Positions 1-12,636 are shown, counted from the stretch's first letter. The stretch: DNA of 64,000 nucleotides from Craterostigma plantagineum (GCA_027422505.1 JAPQWV010000487.1:310001-374000), one strand, 5' to 3'. The notes: a model not told the origin generated them from the sequence alone. Made by a program: numbers and translations.

Positions 1-2781
1 CTCATTAAAGGGATAGTAAATGAGGGAGAAAAGAAGAAAGATGCCGAAAAGAAAGGAGACAGACATGGAAATGGAAGATGACGAAGAGATAAGCTCACTC
101 TCCTCTAAATTCCTTCCCTTCTAAGTCCTAGCCAAACTAAAACCTTTACGCCCTATTGATTCCAATCGACGGTCTCTCGCTTGGGTGAAATGATTAAACA
201 CGCCTCGATCACAGGTAAATTGACTTGAAACTGCTTGTGTTGACTTGAGTGATAATAATATAAAAATCCCAAGATAGAAATTATTGAGAGCAAGAGCGAA
301 CCTTGTGAGAGTTGTCGAAATGGAGCAGTCTATGAACTTAGGACTTTAGTTTGACGACAAGACTTGGCGGCATTTTCTCTTTCAAATGTCTCGTAAAATT
401 TTAAGCTTGACGATTGATCGAAGCAAAATAATCTGACCCCATACTATGATAATAGTAAAATACAAAAAAAAATTATATATATATAAATATATACTTCGCA
501 TATTTTGACATGAAATGTTATGTTTCATATGCGTTGAATTGAATAAATGCGAATTTCTTTAGTATATCGCACATTGTAAATGCAATTTTAGATTGCATTG
601 GTACTGAATTGTTTAAAATGCGATAAGTTTTTCTATGCTCTAACCCTCGCACAATATTTTGAAGTACATGTTTTCGGGGACCATGTACACGTACTTACTT
701 GGTAAATTTGTGTGTTTTTATGCTCGTGACTTGAATTGATTTAATATGCTTTCATAATTAGTTAATTCTTGTGCATCATTTGAGGGGAGCAAGTATAAAA
801 ATCGTGGTTTAGCTCCAAATATTTTTGACGTTTATCTCTGAGTATTTCAGATCTTTCAAGCTCAAGGAATGAGACGTCGACACTACAAAAAGAGGAGCTA
901 GACCCAAGACCAGATATTTCAAAAATAACATTGCCAAAAATAATTGTTGATTAACTCAATTATTACTAATGTTTATCTCTAAGTGGTACAGATTTGTTTA
1001 AACTACTACCAGGGGAGCTAGACGTTACTACTCGGAAAATACAGGGAGTTAATTGCATATATTTTAATTACTAAGGGGGAGCCGTATAATGGGTTTTATT
1101 TTGAAATATGGGTCAATCTGAAATTCTTTAGAAGAACTTACTATCGAGGAACTGGATATTTGAATTAATTTGCAATCTAAAGTTTCTCGATCGTAAACAG
1201 TGTCGGGATAGATTTTGATTGGCCGCGACAATTTGCGATCGAAAAATTTGAATTGAGAAGCAATTTTCGAATCAAAAGTTTCTCGAGCGCAAATAGTAAT
1301 GGGCCTGATCCATTTAATCGCAAACGTCCGATCGCAAACCCAACATTGATTTACAGCGAGTTATTAAAAGTGCACCTTTTGTCAGTCGCAAAACTTTTTT
1401 CTCACGCAACCCTAATCAAAAGAAATTCTCTCACACAAAACTTTCTCAGACGATACAAAATTCTTCAAAAATCTTCTAATTTTCACTTCAAATCGTCTGA
1501 TTAAGGTAGAAACTCGATTTGGCTAACGATTGCCAATGTTATAACTTGATTTGCATCTACATTCTGTAGTTTTTCCCGTGTTCAGTTATGATTTTTCAAC
1601 TGTCCTTCAAAAATGATTTAAACGTATACTGTTTCACTAAATTTAGGCATGCTTCTTGGATTTTCTGAGTTAAATGCCTGTTGTTTCGATAGATTCGATG
1701 TTTTTGATGAAACAGATAGCGTAAATCGTAGGAAAATTTCCATCTGTGATGATTATATGAGTTTCGCTGAAACTGGGTATTTTGAAGTTTTGAAGCTGTC
1801 GAAGAACTTCGTCAATCGCAAACAATCTAATTGAATTCCAATTCGATTGAGATACTGTTTGTGTCGATTTAGTTTTCGATCGCAAAATTTTGATTTAAGT
1901 CATCACGAAAAGATTTTGACCGATATTCTGCGAGCGAAAAACTTATGCACTGAATAGATAATTTAGATGCAAATTCAAATCGAGCGTTAAATTTACCATC
2001 GCAAAATTAAATTTTCGATTTCACTTCATTTCGGTCGCAAAAATGTTAGCAGCGAGAAATTTATTTTTCAATGCTTAACTTTTTCGATCGTAAAATTCGC
2101 CGCTTAGAATAAATTGATCGAAAAATTTCTCGACGATTGACTTAGTTTTGTCGTTGACCAATTTCTCGATAAAAATATGTCGCCGCGAAAATTTTTTTAC
2201 TACAATCGAAAATCACATATCGCTCGACAAATTTTCAAATCGAAAAATTTTATTCACTCGAAGAAAATTTCTCGACAGTAAATTTACCGGAGAAATAATT
2301 TCTCGATCGTAAATTTACACGGAATTTTTCTCGATCGTAAAATTGATCGACTACAGTCTCAATTTCAAACTCAACACTTAGGATTTTTTTCTAAGTCTTT
2401 TACACTGTAGCGAACGCTAGCGAATAAAATTTTCTCGTCGAAAAATTGCACGGAAACGTTTCAATTGAAATCAGTGTATAGAAAATCAAATTGCAATTCA
2501 ATTTTCTCGAGCGAAAATTCTCTCGGCATGAACAGTGACTTACTGATTCAACACTTAGCGAAATTCCGAACCATTTTTCACGCGACAAATATTTCCTTCG
2601 AAATTACATTCATGCCATCAGGATTTTTGAAATTGAACATACACTATGCATCTGATATGATTTCAATTCAACATTCATCGAACATGCTATTATTTGCAAT
2701 ATTACTATAGTTTGATGAAATTTATTCATATTTCGACTGAAAAATAAAATTGAACGAACTTTTATATATCTTATATTTCAG
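1..2781 (+). repeat. Sirevirus copy A: spacer between pol and post-pol ORF
   Basis: Non-coding, AT-rich spacer of an old Sirevirus-like Copia copy. It aligns by eye with 41700-44431, the same spacer in copy B; shared landmarks are the CCTCGATCACAGGTAAATTG block near 205 and the GAACTTAGGACT block near 334. It holds several polypurine-tract-like motifs (781-790, 1011-1020, 1073-1083), a pattern known from Sireviruses, whose 3' internal region repeats PPT-like motifs. From about 1140 to 2560 it is packed with TCTCGATCG, TCGATCGTAAA and similar motifs. ORFs here are short and chance-like. Pol of copy A lies off the left edge. Confidence 0.75.
1140..2560. repeat. Dispersed TCTCGA / TCGATCG motif array in Sirevirus spacer
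   Basis: Dozens of near-identical short words (TTTCTCGATCG, CTCGAGCG, TCGATCGTAAATT, TCGCAAA) at irregular spacing of about 20-60 bases, in otherwise AT-rich DNA. The core TCGATCGA is palindromic and contains two CpG sites. The same motif field recurs at 42820-44260 in copy B, so it is a family trait. Function unknown. Confidence 0.7.
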
Positions 2782-5700
2782 ATGGAGCGCTACCCAAGAT
2801 ACAACCACATATATGATCACAATATGTACTTGAAGGTTCATGATACGAACTTTCAGCTCGATCTGGACACATTTCGGTGCCCGGACGAGATTATCGTATC
2901 CATCCTCAGAGGTCACCCCATTTGGCACGCGTTGACGGTCACTGCCTCAGTGCCGATGGTCTATCTCCAGCAATTCTGGGGATATATACAAGGAGTTGTA
3001 GCAAATGGAGCATTCTCCTTCACTACAAAACTCGGGACGCGGCATATTCTTATGAGCAAGAGCCAGTTCGGGATGATGCTGGACTTGCCCCACCACGACA
3101 ACTACGACCCGCTCCCGACCGACGCTGAGATGATTCAGGACTTCATGCACATGGGATACCAACCGCCGCTTACAAGATTAGCTCAGGTCCAGAGCAGCGG
3201 TATCCCTCACCCTTGGAAGACACTGTTCGGCATAGTGAACAAGTGTCTATCACCCAAACACGCTGGATTCGACAAGGGCAACGGCAACATACTGCGGATC
3301 TTTCACGGCCTCGCCTTTGCCAGAAACTACGACTTTGCACAGCTGATCTAGAACGATCTAGCTGGACAAATTCGGCTGAAGGAGAACCGAAGGTCAAAGA
3401 ACGTGCCCTATGCTCGCTGGTTCAACGTAATCATCAGGGAGTTCATGGAGCTACATGCAGGGAACATCCCTAAGCTACCTCCTGGTGGAAACTACCAGCC
3501 GCCAAGGCTTAAGTTTTTCCACAACCCACGGCTCACGGACCTGGACCAACCGTCGATGCCGATTCCACTCAACTTACTCAGGCTCGCCGACCCCGCGGGA
3601 GCTGAGTATCAGAGGTTCTGCCGGGAACACAACTTAACGGAGGCAATTATTAGAGGGCCCCCGGCAGATCACCATGTGAGCCCTCCCCAACACCAACCAA
3701 GCCCTGACGACACGATGATCGATGCTGTCGCTCAGGAGCTTCAACAGGAGCCTCCCTTGGTCGAAGAGCCAATGCCCGACGTAGAAGATACTTTGATAGA
3801 CGTCGTGGCCAGAGATGGCGCTCGAGGCTCCTGCACTCGAATTACAATTGGATGTGCCCATACATGTTGGCGTGCTCGAAGAAACTTTGGAGAAGGTTCT
3901 TCAACAAGAAGCACAGCCCGAAACTGAAATGGGGCAAAGCTCTCTTCCACCGATGACGGATCAGGCACTGGAGGACGTCAATCGTGACCTCACTCCTCAC
4001 ACGGCCATCCCGTCTGACACGGAATCTGACGAGGAAATAAGCTTGATAAGGAGGACTCCCAGAAGACTAAGCATTCAGCTGGAGTCTCTCTTCCCGGCCG
4101 TCACTGCCGCACACTACGCTGCCCACATCGACAAGTGTTGCTGGTACTTCTTCGCTCAATCTTGATCCGCAACCAACTCACGTGGTGTCTGGTTCGCAGG
4201 CGCAACCTGATCCTGCCTTAACACCCATAGAGGCGAATCCTCAGGATTCGACTCGAGGATTGGGTGGAAGTCTCATACAGTCACAACCTCAAGTGACTGT
4301 GAGCCAACCCCAAGAGTCGGTGTCTACTCTAGGGTTGATAACAGGCGACATCAGTCGTCCTGGTCCATCCATGGAGGCATCCACACCCTTTGTGACGAAC
4401 GAGCAGTTCCAGGCCGCTCTCTCTGCCGCTGTACAGTCTATGGAAGATAAGATCACGGAGAGAGTACTTCAAGCTCTCGAGGCATCCCGAAGAGATACCA
4501 GAAAAGTACCTGCCTCTGAAGGCCCTTCATCACAAACCCATCCCACACCTCCACAACCTACACCCACCGACCCTCTAGCCACTTCCTCCATCCTCATCAA
4601 CCCATACACCATCCCCATCACCGAGCTCCACGACATTCTCCTCGCCCGTTCGATAGGCCTGTCCATCCGATCGCCTCAAGAAGAATCCCTCTATCGGTGA
4701 TTGGTGGATCATCCTGAGCCACCGACTGACACCTGCCGAGGCCAAAGCTCCCACTCCCGACGCAGACATGACGATCCTGACGATCAGGACCCTCATGAGG
4801 GGGAGAAGAAGCCGAGGACATCTACGTCTGGCCAAGGACAAGGCTCGGGCGCTACGCAGACGAGCGCTGGAGCTGGTGAAACCCAAACCACCCATACTAC
4901 CCAAACCACCCAAACTACCCAAACCACGCACCGCACAGCCACTCTACCACATATCGACCCACAAACCTTTGACCTCAGGACGCCTCCGCCACACTGCCGA
5001 TCTACTCAAGCCCCTTGCTTCCGGAAGAAGAAGCAAGCGCTGCAATGCTTGTAGCTCTGGCAGCTACCCAAGCTACTCCCTCCGTCGCTACAGACCAACC
5101 GGGACCCTCTGGACATGGAGTCAATCCACACGAAGTATTAGACAAGTACATCTTCGAAGGCCAGTGGATGACCCATTCCATGCCCGAGGAGCATCAGAGA
5201 CAACGGCTTCAGGATGTACGCCACTCCTTACAACAAGCATATGTGGACCTCGTGATCATTGAAGACGACGAACTTCAAGAAGGTGTAGACTACCAAAATG
5301 AAATCCCAAGGCTACCAGAATTGATCGCACAGCGAGCGGCCTCCCCTACAAGATAGATGCCAGGGACCGTTCGGATCGACACGTCGTGGGAGAACATCCA
5401 CATAGAGATACCTTTCCTTGAAGAAGTCAGGGAAAACATTTGGAGGTCACCGGATCGAATTAAGACGACGGATGAGTTCGAGCTGAGAGGGATCTCTCAC
5501 TGGGATCAGCAGAAGAGAATGACATATCTGTGGTTGCTGACCCAACTAGGACCGGTCGTGAGGCTGGGGATCCCGAAGAATCGACTGAAGAGTCACCTCA
5601 GGGAACTCTCCCCAATTTGCCAACTCCTCAGTGTCTATTGTGCCAAAGGAGGACTTCCAACACCTCACTACATCATCGAACGAGTGGACAGGACCCGAGT

Positions 5701-6271
5701 GGAACTGAGCGAGAGCGACCTGCCGTACCTCCCCGCCGATGAAGTCTACCGTCTTTATCAGCTATACGTGGAGAAGTACAAAGGTCCTCAGGGCTTCATC
5801 AAGAAAGAAGGCCTCGAAGGGCTCTACTGGTTCATGATGCGACAAGTCAAGTACTTCGCCGCTCACGACCTTCAAATGGCGCTTGAGAGCAATATGAAGA
5901 AGGTCAACATGGCCGAACCACTCCTCAAAGGACCTGAGATCGAGAGACTTCCAAGCAATCACATACACATCAGCTCTGTCACCGGCATAACCTACAACAA
6001 TCCAATTGCCAGGAAGACCAGGATGATGCTGAAGACAGAAATTCACAAGTTTTGCGACGGAACCCTCAAGATCGTCAGGCGAAATATCGAACAGTGGTTG
6101 GAAGAGATAAATAGAGACACGATGCTGAGGATCCACCGGTTTGTGAGAGAACAACCGCTCTTGATGGAATTGTTGGATGACATCGAGGAGCGCCTGAAGC
6201 TCAGGGAGACCGTTAGGGACTACGAGAATGCGCTAGGCTTGCGCAGATCGTACTATGCCCGACAAGGATGA
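2782..6271 (+). pseudogene. Sirevirus copy A post-pol ORF (env-like position), decayed
   Basis: Long ORF that follows pol in this Sirevirus family, starting at an ATG just after the spacer and ending 26 bases before the PPT. It resembles the large protein often annotated beside Copia pol in asterid genomes; I see no signal peptide or membrane span, so 'env-like' describes position only. Recognisable parts are an N-terminal domain (2782-3640, with VYLQQFWGY and PHPWKTLFGIVNKCLSPKHA), an acidic then Pro/Thr/Gln-rich middle (3640-5000), and a conserved C-terminal domain (5015-6271, with SICQ/PICQLLSVYCAKGGLP and a helical end). Reading breaks are a TAG at 3349-3351, frame changes near 3820-3930, 4165-4180 and 4700-5015, and a TAG at 5354-5356. 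Copy B (44432-47668) is the paralogue. Function unknown. Confidence 0.75.
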
Positions 6272-6296
6272 ACAGCGCGGAGACGCAATCAAGCAC

Positions 6297-6308
6297 AAAG
6301 GGGGAGAA
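6297..6308 (+). promoter_or_regulatory. Polypurine tract of Sirevirus copy A
   Basis: AAAGGGGGAGAA lies directly before the TG of the LTR at 6309 and 25 bases after the post-pol ORF stop. This is the typical plus-strand priming site and fixes the LTR start. Confidence 0.85.
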
Positions 6309-6655
6309 TGTAGAATATCATTTGTAATTGTGCTTGATTTTATTAGTTGTCCTGGTAATTAGGGGCTTTACTTATATTAGTCTTTAGATTAAGGACTAGT
6401 TAGATATTTATACCAAGATTGTTGGTATAAATACTTATAAATAAATTGAGCTGAATAGAGAAACTTTAGAGAATTGATCCGAAGGGCTTGCAAATCGATT
6501 TCTAGAGAGAGAAACAACAGTAATTTTCTGACTCTAATTGAATTCTCTCTCGTGTTCTTATTTTGTTTCGATTGAATTCAATTGATCATCTAAAAGATCG
6601 AATTGCTATGGTTTCTAGCCTAGGATGGTAGAGTTGTTAATCTGAGGACCTAACA
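6309..6655 (+). repeat. Sirevirus LTR (3' LTR of A, possibly shared with B)
   Basis: Begins TGTAGAATATC right after the PPT. The 3' end is uncertain: I chose the CCTAACA at 6649-6655, and an earlier end near 6580 is possible. A clear TATA box (TATAAATA, 6426-6433) sits in the first half, as in a Copia U3. No primer-binding site follows; instead a truncated gag begins at about 6664, so the PBS, leader and gag N-terminus expected for copy B are missing. Either B lost them by deletion or the LTR belongs only to A and the two were fused. Confidence 0.65.
6426..6433 (+). promoter_or_regulatory. TATA box in Sirevirus LTR
   Basis: TATAAATA in the LTR, with a second TATAAATA-like stretch a few bases on; a start of transcription near 6460 is expected by spacing. 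No transcript data seen. Confidence 0.5.
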
Positions 6656-6663
6656 CTAAGGGA

Positions 6664-9299
6664 ATGCAGGATGAGTTGCATAGGATGATGCAGAGGACGG
6701 AAGTAGGCATCAAGGCCGAAAAGGCAAATATTCTCACTGCTTATGACTCCTTCAAAGCTGAGCCGGAGGAGAGCCTATATGATGTATATCAAAGATATCT
6801 TACTCTTCTCAACAAGATGGGGAAGATAGAAATATCGCAAACGAACATGGAAACAAATATCAGATTTCTATCCTCTCTGCCCTCGGACTGGAAAAAGATA
6901 TCCACTCAACTTAGACCAAACAAATATATGGAGGAGTTGGATATTCATGCAGTTTTTGATAATCTCGCCCAACACGAGGAAGATGTTTGCGAGACTCAGA
7001 GAGAGCGCAAGCAGGTTGAGAATGCCGTTGCTCTAGTCTCAGAGAAGCGTGAAACAAAGCCTCGCAAATAGAAGATCGTTAGGCCTCCCTCCTCATCTGA
7101 GTCAGAAGAAGATTCAGAATCAGACGTCGAGCCAAGCATGAAGGCACCGGGGAAGCAGTTGGCTTTAATCGAAAAAATGATGAGCAAGAAATACTTCAAG
7201 AAGTCCTCATCCTCGGCCAACAAACTTCGGACCTCAAGCTCTAAGAGCAGGAAGAAGCAGGAGTAGCCCTCCAAGAAAAGAGATGCTAATTACTACTCCA
7301 AGAAGCTTCAACTCACGAAGCAGAAGGAAGCAGGAGTAGCCCTCGTGGCAGAGCAGGATCACTGGCTCGAATCCACGTCTAGTTCTGGAGATGAGAATCT
7401 TGCCCTCATTGCACGCCTTGACAACGACAGTGACGCCAAAACATCCAACCAGACGGACGAAGATGACGCATCCACCTCATCACAAGAGGTAGACTCTTCT
7501 TCCACATTATGGACCATGTTAGAATCATATCAAAAACAATATGCTAACATGAAACGTGAGCAGAAAAGTATTAAGGAAGTAGAGGATAAACTTTCTAGGT
7601 CTCAGGAGAAGATAAATAGTCTCGAATCAGTACTTAGAAGCTCTAGTGCTAATATAGAAAAACTTACTAAGAGCCAACATTCTAGCGAGACTAGCCAACC
7701 TCAAATAGGACAGCATAGCGAAAAGATTAAGGAATTAGAAGATAGGCTAGCAAATAACTACAATTGCTTGGTTAGGAATCTCAATGAGAAAGACATCCTA
7801 AATTGTAGGATAACCGAAGTTACTACTAAAATTACTAACTTAGAAGCTCAATTAGAAAAATCTAATACGAAGGTTAGTGAGCTTAGTAAAGAAATAGATG
7901 CCTGTCAAGCCGCTAAACTGACGGTACTAAATAATTATGCTCTCCTAGGTGAGGAACGTAAGAAGTTATATGCGAAAATTAAGAAATTAGATGATATTCT
8001 TACGCGTAGGGGACATTATGAACAAACGATATTTCTAAACCAACCCAAGGATATAGAATTCTATAATCCAATAGAAGGCATAGATTTCACTAACCCACGT
8101 GTTCTACGGAAGAAAGAAATATATGATATTAAAAACTTTGGTTTAGGAGTAACCTCTCTTAGAAATTTTACTGAAGCGACAAAACAAAATATTATAGATT
8201 CATCAAAGAGAAGAGCATCACATGGGCCTGAAATCCCCTTTGACTACACAGAACTAAATGAAAGAGACAGAAATATGAAACCATCTTTAACACCTGTCTG
8301 TGATTTAGTTCAACCTCCTGAATCTCAAACACACTACGAGGAAGCCAAAGACGTTCATTATAAAAATTCTCTCTATAAACCTCCTATAGTAAAACAGATA
8401 GAGGAATCTCAAGCCAAATTAGATAAAGAAAGAGAGAATTTCGAAGCTGAAAAGAAAAAGTTCTTAAAAGAGGTGAAAAATCTCAAAGCTTCCTCATCCT
8501 CCCAAGCTACCTCTCATGCTACTATGAAAAGCGTGAAAATCGAAAAATCAACTTCGAAAGATCAAAAGTGCATTGATAATTCTGTTAAAAGTGCTAAGGC
8601 TAAATCTATTTTACCTACGTCTACAGGGAGCGTAGGGAAAGCACTAGAACCGAAGGCGAGAGTGTCTAGTATTAAGAAGGAGCTAGTAGATTTGAGTATG
8701 TCTAAGAATGTTGCTCCTTCTGCACAAGTAAATGACACTCGTAGAAATAAAAGAGTCATTTCTTCGCTTCGAATAATTGCTTCTACATGTACTCTGCAGC
8801 CTACCATTTTTAGAAGCACTATTTTCAAAATTGGCTCTACATCTGAAGCTAAAATTAGTCATTCTGAAACAAATGCCACTAGTAAGACCCGTAGGAAACA
8901 AGATCCAGCCATAAAGAAAGCTTATGGCTCTGTACATGCCTGTACTCACATAAGGTAACCCGTAAAGATTGAGTCCCCCAAGCACCTTAGGAGATTATCA
9001 AAAGAAAAGATCCTTTCCTCGGTCAAGCCTACCAAAGCTTTTGTACGTGCTGAAATTAACCTTTTCTGCAGGGTTCAACCCAAATGGGTTCCTAAATCTC
9101 CGTCTAGGACGACAAAAGCCGAAAAGGCCAAGTCACTTAAAGAGGCTACACCCAAATCCAATTCTCCGAAAGTGACATGGGTTATTAAAACTCCCTCAAG
9201 TAATAATTTAGGGACCATATCTGAATGTAAATAAATATCTGCTAATCTGAGAGGACCCATGTTTAAGTGGGTACCTAAAGCTCCCTAACTTGTTTTTGC
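6664..9299 (+). pseudogene. Sirevirus copy B gag (N-truncated) with long coiled-coil tail
   Basis: Capsid-type Gag of copy B. 6664-7071 matches the middle of element E's Gag (MMQRTEVG..., compare 61185 onward), so roughly the first 125 codons are absent. Reading continues in one frame through stops at 7069-7071, 7264-7266 and 8956-8958. The CCHC zinc knuckle seen in E is missing here, replaced near 7255-7275. From 7500 to about 8500 the protein is charged and heptad-like (leucine-rich coiled coil), then Lys/Ser-rich, then a QPKWVPK linker near 9075. Sirevirus Gags are known for long coiled coils. The region keeps a long open stretch (7345-8958) despite its breaks. Its neighbour pol is similarly damaged. 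Confidence 0.75.
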
Positions 9300-11882
9300 A
9301 GATCCATCATGTGTGGTACCTCGACTCTGGTTGCTCCACACACATAACTGGAAATCAAGAGCTACTGAGCAACTACAAAGACCGACCACGGCAAAGTCAG
9401 ATTCGGAAACAATGACTTAGCTCCCATTCTTGGATGTGGGGATATTATTTTGGAAAATCTGACGATAAAATATGTCTCTTATGTCGAAGGCCTCTGCCAT
9501 AACTTGTTCAGCATAAGCCAGTTCTGTGATAAAGGATTTCAAGTGGTCTTTCATGCTGACCGGTGCAGAATTTTGGATTGTCAGGACACAGAACTCCTTT
9601 ACGGACTTTGGAAATCCAATTTTTACACGATCAACCTGACGTCCGTGCGGCCCTCGACAGCTGTATGCCTTATCGCTCAGACTGTTTTACAGAGGAACAG
9701 CTTATGGCATCAACGAATGTCTCATCTGAATATGAAAGCTCTCCAACACCTTTCTACGAAAAAGCTGGTTCACGGTCTTCCAATTATACTACTACAAAAG
9801 GAGCATCAATGTTCGGCATGTCAATTAGGAAAAATGAAGCGAGCGTCTCATAATGTCAAGCAAATTGCGTCTACCTCTCGACCATTGGAACTAATCCTTA
9901 TGGACCTCTGTGGGCCGATGCAGACACAGAGTATCAGTGGACGCAAGTACTTGCTAGTGATCGTCGATGACTTCTCTCGCTACACTTGGACAAAGTTCCT
10001 TCGAACCAAAGATGAGACAGGGGACTTGATTATCAACTTTGTGAACACTACTCAGAATCTGCTGGAACAGACTATTCAAGTTATTCGTACAATGTTGATC
10101 CATTCTGGCCTTCCACACTATCTTTGGGCTGAAGCAGTAAATACCGCCTGTTTTACCAAAAACAGGACGGTGGTTCACAAACGGTTTAACAGAACTCCGT
10201 ACGAGATTGTAAATAAAAGAGTACCCAACATCTCATTCTTAAAGTCTTCGAGTGCAAGTGCTTTGTGGCGAACGACAGAGAGCAACGTGCAAAGTTCGAC
10301 CCTAAAGCATTCGAAGCAACTTTCCTCGGTTATTCTTCAACATCAAAAGCGTAACCAGTATACATCAAGTCCAACCGCACGATTAAGGAAAGCTATAACG
10401 TCACTTTTCACGAAGTGAACGAGTTGGCTTCTGAACAAAACAGTTCAGGACCCGTGCTCAACTCGTTCGCTTCTGAACAAAACAGTTCGGGACCCATGCT
10501 CAACTCATTCGCTTCTGAACAAAACAGTTCAGGACCCGTGCTCAACCCGTTGGCTTCTGAACAAAACAGTTGAGGACCCGTGCTCGACGCATTGGCTTCT
10601 GAACAAAACAGTTCAGGACCCGTGCTCAACTCGTTGGCTTCTGAACAAAAAGTTCAGGACCCGTGCTCAACTCGTTGGTTTCCGAACAAAACAGTTCAGG
10701 ACCCATGCTCAACTCGATGGCTTCCGAACAAAACAGTTCAGGACCCGTGCTCAACCCGTTGGCTTCTGAAAAACTCAGAACCCGTATTAACTGGTGCGTT
10801 GGCACACAACCAACAGAAGATGGCAACAACTCAGCAATCACCGCCAGACGAAGCTCTAAGACTTGCAGAAGACTCGGATTCCCTCTTTGAGCCTCTACAT
10901 CCGCCAGTCACCGTCAATCATACCACCGACGAGGCCGATGTACCAAGTTCTTCAACAGTCCCTACCTGACCCGATTCAGATTTGGCACAGAACAATGAAG
11001 AACCTGCCGTGGGTCTTGAGGAAGAATCATCAGAATCGCTCCCTCCCCGTGCAGATTTGGAACTTCCTCACACAAATGAACAATTGGAGTTCATTGGAAA
11101 TGTAGACCCACAAATAGCTGATGTATCATCTTCAGCTTGGCCACATGAGCGCAAGTGGACTAGAGCTCACCCGATAGATCAAATAATTAGAGATCCTTCG
11201 AGCGGAGTAAGGACACAACATCAACACAGTCTTTTCAGCTGCTTCTTAAGCCAAAATGAGCCTGCTAAGGTAGCAGACGCACTACAAGATCCGGATTGGA
11301 ATATTGCAATGCACTAGGAAATCAACCAATTCGAACGGCGTCAAGTGTGGCAATTAGTACCCCGCCCGCATGGGAAAACTATCATCGAAACAAAATGGGT
11401 ATTTAAGAATAAAAAGAATGAAGATGGTGAACTGGTTAGGAACAAGGCATGATTAGTTACAAAGGGATACAACCAACAGGAAGGCATTGACTACGACGTA
11501 ACGTATGCTCCTGTTGCCCGAATGGAAGCCATTCGTCTCTTATTTGCTTACGCGGCTCATAAAGCCTTCAGGGTCTATGAAATGGACGCTAAAACCGTAT
11601 TTCTCAACGGCGTACTTAAAGAAGAAGTCTATCTCGCTCAGCCAGACGGCTTCATTGATCAAGAACATCCCGATCACGTCTATCGATTGGATAAAGCTCT
11701 CTACGGACTAAAACAAGCCCCATGTGCTTGGTATGATGTCTTGAGTGACTTCCTCGTAATGTCTGGATTTATTCGAGGAACAATCGATACGACCCTCTTC
11801 ATCAAATGGCAAGACAAGGATCTAATGGTCGTTCAAGTTTACGTCGACGACATTATTTTCGGTTCAACCAATCCACGGCTTT
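9300..11882 (+). pseudogene. Sirevirus copy B pol, part 1: protease, integrase, N-terminal RT
   Basis: Copia-order pol (PR-IN-RT-RH). Aspartic protease active site DSG is at 9323-9331 (WYLDSGCSTH). The pre-integrase HHCC zinc domain is near 9706-9840 (LWHQRMSHL... CSACQLGK). The integrase core starts near 9895 (LMDLCGP) but skips from about 10080 straight to the RTMLIHSGLPHYLWAEA region, so the stretch with the second Asp and the catalytic Glu is deleted. A 42-bp tandem array follows, then a WTRAHPIDQI linker and RT: MEAIRLL (11522), [10 protein letters not shown], and YVDD at 11840-11851. Stops include those at 11316-11318 and about 11449. RT is cut at 11882 by the Tekay insertion and resumes at 22458. 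Confidence 0.85.
10427..10792 (+). repeat. 42-bp tandem repeat inside Sirevirus pol (14-residue unit)
   Basis: About nine head-to-tail copies of a 42-bp unit coding LASEQNSSGPVLNS, between the integrase C-terminus and RT. One copy carries a TGA (near 10571) and a later copy lost two bases (near 10650), shifting the frame. Units are about 90-95 % alike by eye, so the expansion is recent relative to the element's other decay. Confidence 0.9.
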
Positions 11883-12636
11883 TGTAGGACCTCGGTCCCC
11901 GGAAATTAGGTCGGCCAATAAATTACGTGTGCGCTTTACGTGATTTCATGATAATTGCGTATGTATTACATGCTTATGTGAATATTAGGAGAAATTCCAT
12001 ACAATTACGTGCTACCAATTATGGGTCACGCTGGTTAAACTTATGTCTTGGGATTTTCAAAAATAGTAAGAAAGAGGAAAGGCAAGAAAATGATAAGTTG
12101 GGTTGAGGATTTAATTACTAATGGGCTAGAATTTAGAAATTTGGGCCCAAGGTGTAAGAGAGGACAACTAGGAGACATAAATCCCGAATTTAAGGGGAAA
12201 CCCACGTCTACACCACACAAATAATGCATATTAAGAAAATATCTAGCTAAAAAAAAAAAAAAAAATTCCCAAAAACCCCAAAAACTCACCTAAGTAATTA
12301 ACGAAAGCAAGGGAAGAACAAGAGGAAGGAGCCGAGACGAAATCCAACTCATAAGCACCTCAACTAGCTTAGGATTCGAATTTGGTAAGTAAATACCCTT
12401 ATTAAGCTTTAAATTTCGTATCCTAGGTGTAGTTAGAGATCATTAATGAGCTGAAATGCAAGAAGTTGAAGAATAATGCCGAAAGAACCCTAAATGCGAG
12501 ATAAATTCATGATAAGGTCTCTATTCGGACAAACTAGCTAGCAAATAGCTTAAGGTGCGATGTAGAACTTCGAATGCTAGGTAGAATAAGCCATGGAACT
12601 GATTTCGAGGGGTGAAGAACGCTGAAAATCGGAGAT

